The notes under the pieces are model-generated. The model was not told where the DNA came from and did not search any database. It was given only the letters and a program-made list of their open reading frames with translations. This document shows, in pieces, positions 17,094-26,086 of a stretch of DNA of 64,000 nt; position 1 is the stretch's first letter; every line of letters starts with the position of its first letter. The stretch covers positions 37,740 through 101,739 of the forward strand of contig CAJUBU010000014.1 in NCBI GenBank assembly GCA_910585095.1. Reading direction: 5' to 3'. This DNA comes from an uncultured Lachnospira sp. GTDB taxonomy: Bacteria > Bacillota > Clostridia > Lachnospirales > Lachnospiraceae. The position numbers were made by a program, and so were the translations under genes.

Positions 17094-19445
17094 CTATTCT
17101 ATGCTTGCCGTATCGGAAGCCTTGATTGTTTTTGTGTAAAGTGCTGTCAGAAATGAGCCAATGACAGTCACACCGATGAGAATTGCTGGGCAGATTATAA
17201 ATATTTCCAGTGGGTCAAAATCGCATTTCAAGTTTGATACATCGCCGACCATGTTACCTACCCAATTCATCATTATATTGCTAATCGGCATAAGCATCAC
17301 CGAAGAAACGATGCAGGCAATGACTGATACAATTACAAATCTGAGCAAATGCTGCAAGATGATACTGCCGTTCCCGATGCCCACCGCTTTCATCAGTGCA
17401 ATCTCACTCTTTTCCTTTGAGATGAACGAGCGCTCCATAAGTATGACGATCAATGCTGTTATAATCACAGTAATGATCATCATCATCTGTTTGATTGCAT
17501 TCAGCGTATCGGACATTCCCGTCAAATGATTAATGAAGTCCGAGGTCGAATACACCTTGTCAGTTTCAAGCAGGCTTTTGAGCTTTTCAATGTTTTGGTT
17601 TATCTGCTCCTTGTCAAAACTGCCGTCAAAGTGTATCTGTAAACCCATCACATTGCTTGCCGGCAGATGTCCGAGGTCAAAATCCTTATATAGAAAAGCT
17701 TGTGTGACGAACGAGGAATATGTTCCTGTGATGATAAACTCATACTCTTTATCGTTAATTACTGCCGTTACCCTGTCGCCGATCTCTGCGCCTAAGTCAT
17801 CGAGGGTGCCTGCTGTTACAGCAATCTCGTCCGTCTTCTGTGGAGTGCTGCCCTTGTCTACATAAAGCGTGTCATTTGTCTCACCTTTTATGACACCGAA
17901 ATTAAGCTTTGCTGTTTTGTCTTTGTGTGATACTTCAAACTGCTCGCCTATCATCATTGTGCATTTACCGGGCATTCCGTTATCGGCAAGGAGCTTTTCG
18001 GTATCTGCAATGATTGTCTTATGTGTACTCTGATCTACCATGACCTCTCCCATTATTTCAACATCCATGATATGCACTTCACTTACGGATACATCGAAGA
18101 ATCGCAGTATCTTTTCACTTTTGAACGTCAATGCAAAATTTGACATAATCGTCATCAACAGTATACAGAACGTAAACACAACTGTTATAATAGAAAACTG
18201 TTTCGGTGAGCTGAGTACATCATTGACCGAGAGAAATGCGGTTGACGGCAGCTCCACGCGCCCTAAGCGCAAAAGGTTCTTTTTTTGGAAACGCTCGCCT
18301 GTCTGCCCATTTCTTACCGCGTCGATCGGCGAGAGTTTATTTACTCTGCGTGTGCAGCCGTAGCAGAACAGCAGGATAATGATAACTACCAACCCAGAGC
18401 TTAAAAACCCTATAAGAGTGCCGCTCTCGCTGCCGAGAATCATATTTTCTGATACGTTTTTCATCATCATATCCCCAAGAGGGACAGAGCAGAAATATCC
18501 TATCAGCGTACCGACCACAGTAATTACAAGATACTTGACAATATACAGACTTCTTATACTGCCGTTGTCGATACCAACTGCCTTCATCACACCGATCTCA
18601 CGAAATTCCTCACTGATCGTAAAACCTATCGTAAAACGTAACACCACAAAGGCTGTGAACATCAGCACGATGCTGATTACCATTAAGAGATAAGCCAAAA
18701 GCATATCATAGAGATAAATACTCTTGCTTTCTTCCCGTGTTCTGACAACTACACTGTCATAGCTCTTTGCAAGTTCCCTTATTACATCAACTTCTGATGT
18801 ATTTACACAAAACTGCCCACAATTCATCATATGAGTGGCTTCTTCCTTGTCAAGATAGTCATAGTCCGTAGAGTTCATGATAAGATATGGAGGATTCGAG
18901 TTTCCCGAACTAAACAGCGCACCTTTGAACCGCCCCATAAACTTAAGCGTGAGATGACTGTTACCAACATCAAGTTCAACCTTGTCGCCCTCTTTTATAT
19001 CAATGTTTTGTAAAAAAGGAGCGCTGGCATAAAAGCAGCCCTTGTCCACGCTTTCAATGATATGATTGTTCTCATCGAAATAGTTGATAGCCATTTCACC
19101 ATCGGAAATCAAATACGCAGCATTTGTAAAATTATCAAGTTCCTTTCCGTTATACCTAAAATACTTTGAGTTGGATACAACCAGCCAATGCTCATTCCTT
19201 ATTTCCCTGACACAGGCAAGTTCCCCGACCTTTTCCCCGAAATCGTTTTCCTCACTGTTGAACATATGCACGTTGACATCGGGGACATTCGCTGCATCAA
19301 AATAATGCTCGATACCGCCAGTCACAGCTATAATGTTGTTCATCGCCGCCGCTGCAAACATTGAACATAAAATAACAAACAGCAGCAGAATGATGTTCAT
19401 GGTCTTTTTGCGTTTCAGGTCTTTTTTCAATATCCTCCAGAACAT
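17094..19445 (-). CDS. Large FtsX-family ABC permease of the cassette
   Basis: This 783-residue membrane protein has an N-terminal helix (about 15-38), a large extracellular domain, and a first FtsX-like bundle around 245-365. A further helix at about 420 leads into a second extracellular domain, and the C-terminal bundle is at about 660-775. The paired motifs FREIGVMKAVGIDNGSIRSL and KSEIALMKAVGIGNGSIILQ mark the two FtsX cores. It is the first gene of the four-gene minus-strand run permease-ATPase-regulator-kinase. A role in expelling or sensing peptide antibiotics is inferred from the family. Base composition is clearly less AT-rich than the host genes. Confidence 0.9.
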   Translation of the reverse strand: MFWRILKKDLKRKKTMNIILLLFVILCSMFAAAAMNNIIAVTGGIEHYFDAANVPDVNVHMFNSEENDFGEKVGELACVREIRNEHWLVVSNSKYFRYNGKELDNFTNAAYLISDGEMAINYFDENNHIIESVDKGCFYASAPFLQNIDIKEGDKVELDVGNSHLTLKFMGRFKGALFSSGNSNPPYLIMNSTDYDYLDKEEATHMMNCGQFCVNTSEVDVIRELAKSYDSVVVRTREESKSIYLYDMLLAYLLMVISIVLMFTAFVVLRFTIGFTISEEFREIGVMKAVGIDNGSIRSLYIVKYLVITVVGTLIGYFCSVPLGDMMMKNVSENMILGSESGTLIGFLSSGLVVIIILLFCYGCTRRVNKLSPIDAVRNGQTGERFQKKNLLRLGRVELPSTAFLSVNDVLSSPKQFSIITVVFTFCILLMTIMSNFALTFKSEKILRFFDVSVSEVHIMDVEIMGEVMVDQSTHKTIIADTEKLLADNGMPGKCTMMIGEQFEVSHKDKTAKLNFGVIKGETNDTLYVDKGSTPQKTDEIAVTAGTLDDLGAEIGDRVTAVINDKEYEFIITGTYSSFVTQAFLYKDFDLGHLPASNVMGLQIHFDGSFDKEQINQNIEKLKSLLETDKVYSTSDFINHLTGMSDTLNAIKQMMMIITVIITALIVILMERSFISKEKSEIALMKAVGIGNGSIILQHLLRFVIVSVIACIVSSVMLMPISNIMMNWVGNMVGDVSNLKCDFDPLEIFIICPAILIGVTVIGSFLTALYTKTIKASDTASIE

Positions 19446-19808
19446 AGTGTATACCTCTTTTCTTGCGTTTTATTTTCTTCATGTTCTGAGCATAGCATAG
19501 AAATTCTTAACAAGTCTTTAACTTTTGACAGAGCATAAAAGTTTGCATATTCAAGAGTTTTATCTATTTACAAAATATTTTGCCGATTAAGAAAAGCCTT
19601 GCGTATTTATCATACGCAGAACCTTTCTAATCTCTTTTCCCTCTACATAGAGCGTTTTCTTTCTGTAAAATTCATTTTACAGAGTTATCCTCGCCTTTTT
19701 TACTAAAATCTATTATTAAACTTTCTACTATTGCTTAAATTTTATCCTTCTTCTATAATATATTTACAAGTGTTGCTACACCAAGTACATTAAAAGGAGA
19801 GTATTGAT
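19446..19808. other. Right flank of the acquired cassette
   Basis: The gap contains the permease promoter region, a short hairpin around TGCGTATTTATCATACGCA (about 19602) and pyrimidine-rich DNA. The composition returns to the host's AT-rich style around here, so a right boundary of the transferred DNA probably lies within it. Confidence 0.4.
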
Positions 19809-20045
19809 ATGACTAAAGACGAATTTAAAAAACGATATTCTGAATCTTTATCTAAAACCACTAGTTGTATTGATTATAAAAACTTGTTTTATAGTATACT
19901 TAAAGATGAAACAAACCAAAATCAAAGCTTATCTTATGACATGATTTTTGTGAAAATTTTAGAAATTTCCATAGCAATTAATCAACAAATCATTGAAACA
20001 GTACTTGTCGAGCTGCTTCCAGAACTATTTAAATCAGATAAATAG
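19809..20045 (+). CDS. Small protein of unknown function
   Basis: This 78-residue, mostly helical protein has no motif I recognise. It starts MTKDEFKKRYSESLSKTTSC behind an AAAAGGAGAGTATTGAT ribosome site and is free-standing. The second half (ISIAINQQIIETVLVELLPE) is amphipathic and could form a dimerising helix. There is no signal peptide. The good ribosome site and host-like codon use make it a likely real gene, but no function can be assigned. Confidence 0.6.
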   Translation: MTKDEFKKRYSESLSKTTSCIDYKNLFYSILKDETNQNQSLSYDMIFVKILEISIAINQQIIETVLVELLPELFKSDK

Positions 20046-20416
20046 TTTTTAGTTTTAAATAATTTTTTATATTAAACATAAACATAAAACTAAACCTACA
20101 AGACATATCTATTTTCAACTTTCTTGCGATTCTGATTAGTACTACTTCTTATATATACTTGATATGACATATTTAAATTTGCCTTAGCTGTTATTAATAC
20201 TACTAAGGCATTTATTAATTCTACAACACTTCCATATGCTCCATTTTTGTCTTATGTTTTACAATTTTATATAAAACTTTATTTTATCATTAATGTAATA
20301 TTGCTCAAATTATCACCTTGTATATTTATATCAATTAACCTTATAATTTGAGAAATTTCTCTTTCAAAATCAATCCAATTTTTACTATTACTTAATTGCC
20401 TAAAATAAAATCATTT
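20046..20416. other. Non-coding gap
   Basis: A 370-bp A/T-rich stretch between convergent genes. I see no clear hairpin, repeat or gene in it. Confidence 0.4.
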
Positions 20417-21127
20417 TCATTCTCTACCCTTCCCAAGCCACCCTTGTTCTGTCCAATACTTTCCATCAAGATATTCTGGATTATTTTTATGTAGTGACTT
20501 TTGCATCATACGGCAAAAAAGAAATTTTATCTTTGTAAAAACATTTACATGTGCAGGCTTTTTATAATTGATACAAACCATTTTTTTTGACAATCGTCTT
20601 ATCTTTTTAGTAAGCATAAAACGCTTTTTCTCTGTGAGTTTATCCCAGACAATATCTCCCATCAATTTATCTGTAAATACTTTAATTTGAGAAATTCCCC
20701 ACCAAGAAAGACTATGTTTGATATCTTTTGCCGTAGACTTTGCTCCCGCGCCAAGACATTGCGTAATGATAACTGCTCGCTTTGTAAACATTGGAGGCGC
20801 TGGACGATGCGGCATCCACAAATAAGCAAAATGGTCAAGAAGCGCTTTCATTGCACCTGTTGTATGCATCACATAGGCAGGCGAAGTCATCACAATTAAA
20901 TCAGCTTCCAATAACGAGGATGCAATTTTTTGTACATAAATCGCATCCTTGCATGTATCCTCACCTTTAAAGATACAATTGCAACAACCTGTGCAAAAAG
21001 AAGGGCAATCTCTTGGCAGATAAAATTCTGTAATTTTTGCTTTTTCTTTGAATTGCTCCAAAAATATCTCTTTTAACTGATAGGTTACACCATGCTTTTG
21101 TGTTCCATTTATTACTGTAATTTTCAT
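20417..21127 (-). CDS. NADPH-dependent FMN reductase-like flavoprotein
   Basis: This 236-residue flavodoxin-fold protein starts MKITVINGTQKHGVTYQL, an FMN-phosphate loop. It carries a cysteine cluster CPSFCTGCCNCIFKGEDTC resembling the iron-sulfur flavoprotein (Isf) group, and then SPAYVMHTTGAMKALLDHFA. It probably reduces quinones, nitro compounds or other electrophiles. It follows the TetR gene by 3 bp, with its GGAGG site inside the tetR end. A TetR protein controlling an adjacent flavoprotein is a common detoxification arrangement. Confidence 0.82.
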   Translation of the reverse strand: MKITVINGTQKHGVTYQLKEIFLEQFKEKAKITEFYLPRDCPSFCTGCCNCIFKGEDTCKDAIYVQKIASSLLEADLIVMTSPAYVMHTTGAMKALLDHFAYLWMPHRPAPPMFTKRAVIITQCLGAGAKSTAKDIKHSLSWWGISQIKVFTDKLMGDIVWDKLTEKKRFMLTKKIRRLSKKMVCINYKKPAHVNVFTKIKFLFCRMMQKSLHKNNPEYLDGKYWTEQGWLGKGRE

Positions 21128-21130
21128 TAA

Positions 21131-21703
21131 TTATACCTCCAAAATATCATGTAGTATTTTTGAATGAAATTCCTTGCGTTCTTGTGGATTCTTCAAATCC
21201 ATTCCATAAAACTGCAAAATCATTTTATGCCGCAAAAAAGATTGCTGCATTACTGTAATCAAATAAAATGTTTTTCGCTCAAGCGTTTCCTTATTCCAAT
21301 CTGGACGACAAGCGGACACAAGCGGCAAATAAGCAAGATATGTTCTGTGTGTATTATCATCTTCCTTTGGCATACTCATATCTGCAAGAATAGAAATTTT
21401 TGATACAGCAGCATGTTCAAATAAAAATGTCAACGTCATATTTCCAAGATAATCCAGCTTTTCAAAAGGAGTAAATCCTTCTGTTTTTTCCCCAATAGTA
21501 CGAAAATTATCAACAATGCCATTGATGATACGTTCAACACACAATTCTATCAGTTTATCTTTATTTCCAAAATGGTAATTTACAAGCCCTAATCCTACAT
21601 TTGCTTTTTTACATATCTGTCGCACTGTAATATTATTTACATTCTCACCGTTCTCATTGATAAGGTCTATTGTAGCTTGAATGATGATTTCTTTATTATC
21701 CAT
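21131..21703 (-). CDS. TetR-family regulator of the flavoprotein operon
   Basis: This 190-residue regulator has the TetR helix-turn-helix in its first 50 residues (ITVRQICKKANVGLGLVNYH, then FGNKDKLIELC). A variable ligand-binding helical domain follows. The start at 21703 is placed by the GGAGGG site; a frame open to 21727 would begin inside the operator. Two dyads sit immediately upstream, so it is almost certainly autoregulated along with the flavoprotein gene. The ligand is unknown. Confidence 0.88.
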   Translation of the reverse strand: MDNKEIIIQATIDLINENGENVNNITVRQICKKANVGLGLVNYHFGNKDKLIELCVERIINGIVDNFRTIGEKTEGFTPFEKLDYLGNMTLTFLFEHAAVSKISILADMSMPKEDDNTHRTYLAYLPLVSACRPDWNKETLERKTFYLITVMQQSFLRHKMILQFYGMDLKNPQERKEFHSKILHDILEV

Positions 21704-21712
21704 AATCCCTCC

Positions 21713-21753
21713 TTGAACACTGTTCAATTTTTATTATATTGAACAACGTTCAA
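21713..21753. promoter_or_regulatory. Paired TetR operators
   Basis: Two 15-bp dyads, TTGAACACTGTTCAA (21713-21727) and TTGAACAACGTTCAA (21739-21753), share the half-site TTGAAC and have centres 26 bp apart. They lie directly upstream of the TetR start. Confidence 0.85.
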
Positions 21754-21930
21754 TAAATCAACCATTATATATTATTTTTTATAAAAATGGACTTTTTTTG
21801 TTTTATGTTCCTATACAAAAAATCAAAGGATATTCACAATCTGCTTTACTGTTTCAAGATGTTAAATTTTCTATATATTAAAACATCGCTTATTTATCTG
21901 CTCTATTTTTCCTACATCTATATAAAAAAA

Positions 21931-21969
21931 GAGCCAACAAACAGTAATTATCCACCTGTTTGTTGGCTC
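21931..21969 (-). terminator. Terminator for the minus-strand MATE transcript
   Basis: GAGCCAACAAACA pairs perfectly with TGTTTGTTGGCTC, followed on the minus strand by seven T. Confidence 0.85.
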
Positions 21970-22060
21970 TATATCCAATAAATGGGACTTTTTCACAGTC
22001 ACCATTTGTAAATTTTTATCTTTAATCAATCCATGTTTTACTCTTTACTATCGCAACGCA

Positions 22061-22112
22061 AGTCCCCCTCCACTTATGCCTTTGCAACATTGAAGTGAGG
22101 AGACATCTTTGA
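22061..22112 (+). repeat. Partial copy of interspersed repeat X (3' end)
   Basis: The stretch CACTTATGCCTTTGCAACAT, then TGAAGTGAGGAGACAT and TGATGAGGTTAAA, matches the distal part of the full copies at 24669, 53538 and 57349. It is joined directly to an unrelated repeat (Y). Confidence 0.75.
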
Positions 22113-22305
22113 TGAGGTTAAAGTCAAATACCCCGTAGCAAGCTACGGGGCATGAAACTTGTACTACGCAGCAAACTGCAATGCGTCCAAAGGACGCTAT
22201 AGTATTTGACCCTTGCGGCAGTCGCCAAATGGAAAGGCAAACATGCCGCAAGCATGTCCGCTTGGCTCGTTGCTCGCAGGAATAAACCTTTTGCACCAAC
22301 TGCTT
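22113..22305 (+). repeat. Interspersed repeat Y, copy 1
   Basis: The core is bounded by GTCAAATACC and AGTATTTGACCC and contains hairpins CCCCGTAG/CTACGGGG and GCGTCC/GGACGC. Downstream come GCGGCAGTCGCC, a CATGCCGCAAGCATG stretch and TCGTTGCTCGCAGGAATAAA. A second, shorter copy lies at 56506-56605. Confidence 0.7.
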
Positions 22306-22311
22306 GGTCTC

Positions 22312-23652
22312 TCACCAATAATTATAATATTTGTTATATCTCCATATAAAATATATTGCCAATATAAACGTCAACAATTCTGCAATAGGAATTGCTAACC
22401 ATACACCTGCTACATTTAAAAATCTTGGTAAAACCAATAATAAAATTATAATAAATCCTAATGTCCGCAAAAACGATATTACTGCTGATACTGTTCCATT
22501 TGAAAGTGCTGTAAATAAAGCAGAGGTAAAAATATTAAAACCAGAAAATAAAAAACTAAATGAAAAAATAGTAAAGCCCATTTTTGTAATCTCAAAAACA
22601 TTTTTATTATTCTTTACAAATATTGCTGCAATATTTTCTCCTGCCATTAAACAACATAAAAATACAAATATAGAAATTGTTATTATAAAACAAAAACAAA
22701 TATGGACTACTTTCTTTAATTGTTTTATATTTTTACTGCCATAATTATAACTTAAAATCGGTGCAACGCCCATAGAAAAACCAATATAGAAAGTTGTTAA
22801 TAAAAATCCTGCATAAACAATAACAGTAATGGCTGCCACGCCATCCTCACCCAACAGTTTCATCATTGCAGCATTAAACAAAAATGTAGTCACTGCTGTT
22901 GACAATTGACTTATCATTTCAGACATGCCATTAGAACAACTTTTTAACAAAACAACTCTATCCATTTTGGGTTTGCAAAAATGCAGTTCACTTTTATTTG
23001 TAAGAAAAAATAGGGTGCCTACAAATGTTGGTATTGTATATCCAATTCCTGTGCCAAGCGCCGCCCCTTTTATCCCCATTTGCAACCAAACAATAAAAAT
23101 ATAATCAAAAACAATATTGGCAAGTCCTGCTGCAACACAAAGGATTAGTCCTAATGTCGGCTTTCCTGCTGTAACAAATAAATTTTGATATAAAACCTGC
23201 ATAATATTGAAAACAGCAAAAATCAATTGTATTGTCAAATAATCTTTACAATATGGAAATAAAAGCTGACTTACTCCCAATGTCCAGATAATTTTATCAA
23301 CAAATAAAAGTCCAACAAACACAATCACCAGTCCAACAACTATCCCTGTGATAACAATAAGTGTAAAATTACTTCTAGCTTCATCTATTTTTTTATCTCC
23401 CATTTTCTTTGCGACAATTGCACTTCCTCCTGTTGCAAGCATTGTTCCCAATCCAACAATAATATTGATAATAGGACAGACAATATTAATAGATGACAAA
23501 GCATTTGTATTTACAAAACGAGCTACAAAAATCGTATCTACTATCGTATATAACCCCATAAACAACATCATAATGATACTTGGAAAAGCAAATTTAATAA
23601 GAGAGGATACATTAAAATTTTTAGCTAACGGATTTTTTTGTACTTCTGTCAT
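22312..23652 (-). CDS. MATE-family multidrug efflux transporter
   Basis: This 446-residue transporter has about 12 predicted membrane helices. The N-terminal helix region FAFPSIIMMLFMGLYTIVDT followed by IFVARFVNTNALSSINIVCP is typical of MATE exporters, which exchange Na+ or H+ for cationic drugs. The ATG at 23652 follows AAGGAGGCATCTGATA and lies inside the end of the AraC/GNAT gene (32-bp overlap), so the two are coupled. Earlier ATGs in the frame lack ribosome sites. Confidence 0.92.
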   Translation of the reverse strand: MTEVQKNPLAKNFNVSSLIKFAFPSIIMMLFMGLYTIVDTIFVARFVNTNALSSINIVCPIINIIVGLGTMLATGGSAIVAKKMGDKKIDEARSNFTLIVITGIVVGLVIVFVGLLFVDKIIWTLGVSQLLFPYCKDYLTIQLIFAVFNIMQVLYQNLFVTAGKPTLGLILCVAAGLANIVFDYIFIVWLQMGIKGAALGTGIGYTIPTFVGTLFFLTNKSELHFCKPKMDRVVLLKSCSNGMSEMISQLSTAVTTFLFNAAMMKLLGEDGVAAITVIVYAGFLLTTFYIGFSMGVAPILSYNYGSKNIKQLKKVVHICFCFIITISIFVFLCCLMAGENIAAIFVKNNKNVFEITKMGFTIFSFSFLFSGFNIFTSALFTALSNGTVSAVISFLRTLGFIIILLLVLPRFLNVAGVWLAIPIAELLTFILAIYFIWRYNKYYNYW

Positions 23653-24496
23653 TATCAGATGCCTCCTTATTTTTTGGAAGAAGCACAAAACACTGTGTTG
23701 GATACCCATACTCTACAAGCAATTCTCGTTGTTCAAATCCAAGCCGACAATATTCCTCACGATATTCTATGTCTGCCTTATCACCTGCACGATATGTTGT
23801 CAACGTAATTTCTTTGCCATAAAACTGTTTGTCCATAAGTTTATCAATAAATAACTTTGTAATGCCAAAATATTGATACTGTGGATGAACCGCTAAAAAA
23901 TCAATATTTCCCGTATTATATGAAAATCCCATAATTCCAATGGCAGACCTGCCATCCCGCAATATTAAAGCCTTCTTTTTTGCAATATATTGATGTAATT
24001 TGCTAATATATTCCATTTTATCTAAGCATGGATATCCATTAACTGTAAGTTTTACCAACTCCATCCAATCATCTATATCAGCAGACACAGCAAACTTGAT
24101 ATCCTCTTTTGTAAAATCTATTTTTGCAAGTTCATCCTTCAAATGAATTTTAAGCTGCAACGGATAAAATTCTTTCAATTTACGAAACTTTGCAGGTGTT
24201 GTTTTATACATTGCCTTAAAACTGTCTGTAAATGCTTGCTGACTTTCATATCCACTAATAAAAGCGATTTCAATAATGGGCTTTTTAGAAAAAATCAATA
24301 ATTTTGCTGCTTCTGTAAGCTGTCGTCTCTTTACATAATCATGGAGAGTCATCCCAACTGTTTTTGTAAAAATGCGATGCAGATGAAATTTAGAATAATA
24401 CAATGCCATTGCTACTATATCTAAATCTAATTTATTATATAGATTATCTTCAATATAACAAATAGCCTGCGAAACCATACTAATTTGACGTTGCAT
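23621..24496 (-). CDS. AraC-type regulator fused to a GNAT acetyltransferase domain
   Basis: This 291-residue protein starts with an AraC/XylS DNA-binding domain (about 8-105): two helix-turn-helix units around LDIVAMALYYSKFHLHRIFT and IIEIAFISGYESQQAFTDSF. The C-terminal half (about 130-290) looks like a GNAT domain, with RDGRSAIGIMGFSYNTGNID, FLAVHPQYQYFGITKLFIDK and a last strand ending YPTQCFVLLPK. It overlaps the MATE gene and probably controls it. The GNAT part may bind or acetylate the inducing compound; whether it is catalytic is not visible. Confidence 0.82.
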   Translation of the reverse strand: MQRQISMVSQAICYIEDNLYNKLDLDIVAMALYYSKFHLHRIFTKTVGMTLHDYVKRRQLTEAAKLLIFSKKPIIEIAFISGYESQQAFTDSFKAMYKTTPAKFRKLKEFYPLQLKIHLKDELAKIDFTKEDIKFAVSADIDDWMELVKLTVNGYPCLDKMEYISKLHQYIAKKKALILRDGRSAIGIMGFSYNTGNIDFLAVHPQYQYFGITKLFIDKLMDKQFYGKEITLTTYRAGDKADIEYREEYCRLGFEQRELLVEYGYPTQCFVLLPKNKEASDNDRSTKKSVS

Positions 24497-24668
24497 TAAA
24501 TATTGTCCTTTCTTCTTTACTTCCCATTTTTCTTAAGTATAATCACACTTTCTTGGTGTTATTGCTTTATACTTATATCTTTAAAAAAAAATAATATCTA
24601 TTGTGTTTCTTCCAATAAAATATTGTAATACAAAAAAACTTCCATTTTTTCATTATTCTTGCTGTATT

Positions 24669-24824
24669 TTAACCTCGTCAAGAAAATCCCCCACTTCAAT
24701 ACTGCAAAGACATAAGTGAAAGGGACTTGCTTGTTTCATTGGGCGTATAAGCTCCCACTGAAAAGCTGCGATAATAGATAGGTGGTTTAGGCAAGCAGCG
24801 TAGCGGATTGTGAATATCCGCTTA
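24669..24824 (-). repeat. Interspersed repeat X, complete copy 1 (minus orientation)
   Basis: On the minus strand it starts TTAAGCGGATATTCACAATC and ends GACGAGGTTAA. It carries the same chain of hairpins as the copies at 53538 and 57349. It fills most of the gap between the AraC/GNAT gene and the MFS gene. Confidence 0.8.
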
Positions 24825-24838
24825 ACACATTTATAACT

Positions 24839-26086
24839 TTAAATCCCCTGTTGTTCTTTCTCTATCATTTTAAAAAATTTTATTGCAGATAATCCTAAAA
24901 CACATACCATAATACCAGTTGGAATTAAAACAAGATAAACTGCATCGCTAAATCTATCAAATAAAAATCCATATACGATTTGTCCCACAGGCTGAACACA
25001 TAAAGTAATTGCAGATGTATATGCCATAACTTTACCAATTAAATGATTGGGTGTTCTTTGCTGTATCAAGGAAACTGTAAAAATTGAAAAAATGCTAATT
25101 GCTATCTGCATACCACAAAATGAAACAATATTGATAATATACCTTGTTATAGAATGAATTGGGATAAGAAAAGCAAGCCCCGCAGGAATCATAAAAATAC
25201 CAAGTGAAGCAAGCAAGAAGGATAATTTATGTATTTTAAATTTTTCTGTAAGAATCCCTGCTGCAATGCTTCCTAAAATTGTGGCAATAGCTAACGCACT
25301 TTCAGCAGCACCATAATATTTTGCATTAAACCCAAGAATATTACGCACGATATAAGGCAATCCAACAATAATAATTCCCATCACAAAAAACCTTGAAAAA
25401 GCGGTTAAAAGCAGCATTTTTCCAATATGTTTTTGTTCTTTTGAAATATATTGCACACTTGATAAGAAATCATGCTTAATAAGCAACAATATGTTTTCTT
25501 TGCTATGTGAACGCTGATACTTTAATTTTATAAAACATTCAAACAGTGCTGTAATAAAAAAACAGGCTACACTTGCCACCATAACTGATTTCAAGCCAAC
25601 CACAGCATATAGAACACCTCCTAACATAGGCGCAATTAAATAAGATAAGGAAGCTACTTGATTAACAACAGCATTTCCTTTTATAATGTTATCCCCCTGT
25701 AACATCGTTGGAATACACGCTTGTACTGTGGGTGTTTCAAATGCACCTAAAACAGAAAGTATCACAAGCAATACTCCAATAACTAGAAGGTCATTGCTTT
25801 CCGACAAAATTAAGGCTGCACACAAAACGGATATCCCTGTTAAAGTATCTAATGCAACCATCATATTTCTTCTGTTTACCCTATCTGCAAGAATACCGCC
25901 AAACGGAGAAAGAAGTATTGTAGGAATCGTTGCAGCAGATACTATCCCTGCAAATATAGTGGCTGAACCTGTCACTTCCAATACATACATTGATAATGCC
26001 AGTTTTAATATAAAATTTCCAAACAAGGATGTAAGCTGCCCCAAAATAAGAAGAATAAAATTTTTTGTAAATAATTTTTGTGTCAT
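24839..26086 (-). CDS. MFS drug exporter (first of two paralogues)
   Basis: This 415-residue major facilitator has 12 likely helices. The helix 1 start FTKNFILLILGQLTSLFGNF and the loop 2-3 signature GGILADRVNRRNMMVALD are typical of the MFS_3/macrolide exporter-like group. It overlaps the TetR gene by ATGA and is therefore co-translated with its regulator. It is clearly related to the MFS protein at 44652-45905 (shared QKLFSKDFIL-like start and GGILADRVNKRN loop). Confidence 0.9.
   Translation of the reverse strand: MTQKLFTKNFILLILGQLTSLFGNFILKLALSMYVLEVTGSATIFAGIVSAATIPTILLSPFGGILADRVNRRNMMVALDTLTGISVLCAALILSESNDLLVIGVLLVILSVLGAFETPTVQACIPTMLQGDNIIKGNAVVNQVASLSYLIAPMLGGVLYAVVGLKSVMVASVACFFITALFECFIKLKYQRSHSKENILLLIKHDFLSSVQYISKEQKHIGKMLLLTAFSRFFVMGIIIVGLPYIVRNILGFNAKYYGAAESALAIATILGSIAAGILTEKFKIHKLSFLLASLGIFMIPAGLAFLIPIHSITRYIINIVSFCGMQIAISIFSIFTVSLIQQRTPNHLIGKVMAYTSAITLCVQPVGQIVYGFLFDRFSDAVYLVLIPTGIMVCVLGLSAIKFFKMIEKEQQGI

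Noticed and set aside
21787..21981. Plus-strand reading frame of 64 codons
   Set aside because: It is A/T-driven, lacks a ribosome site and runs through the perfect terminator hairpin at 21931-21969.
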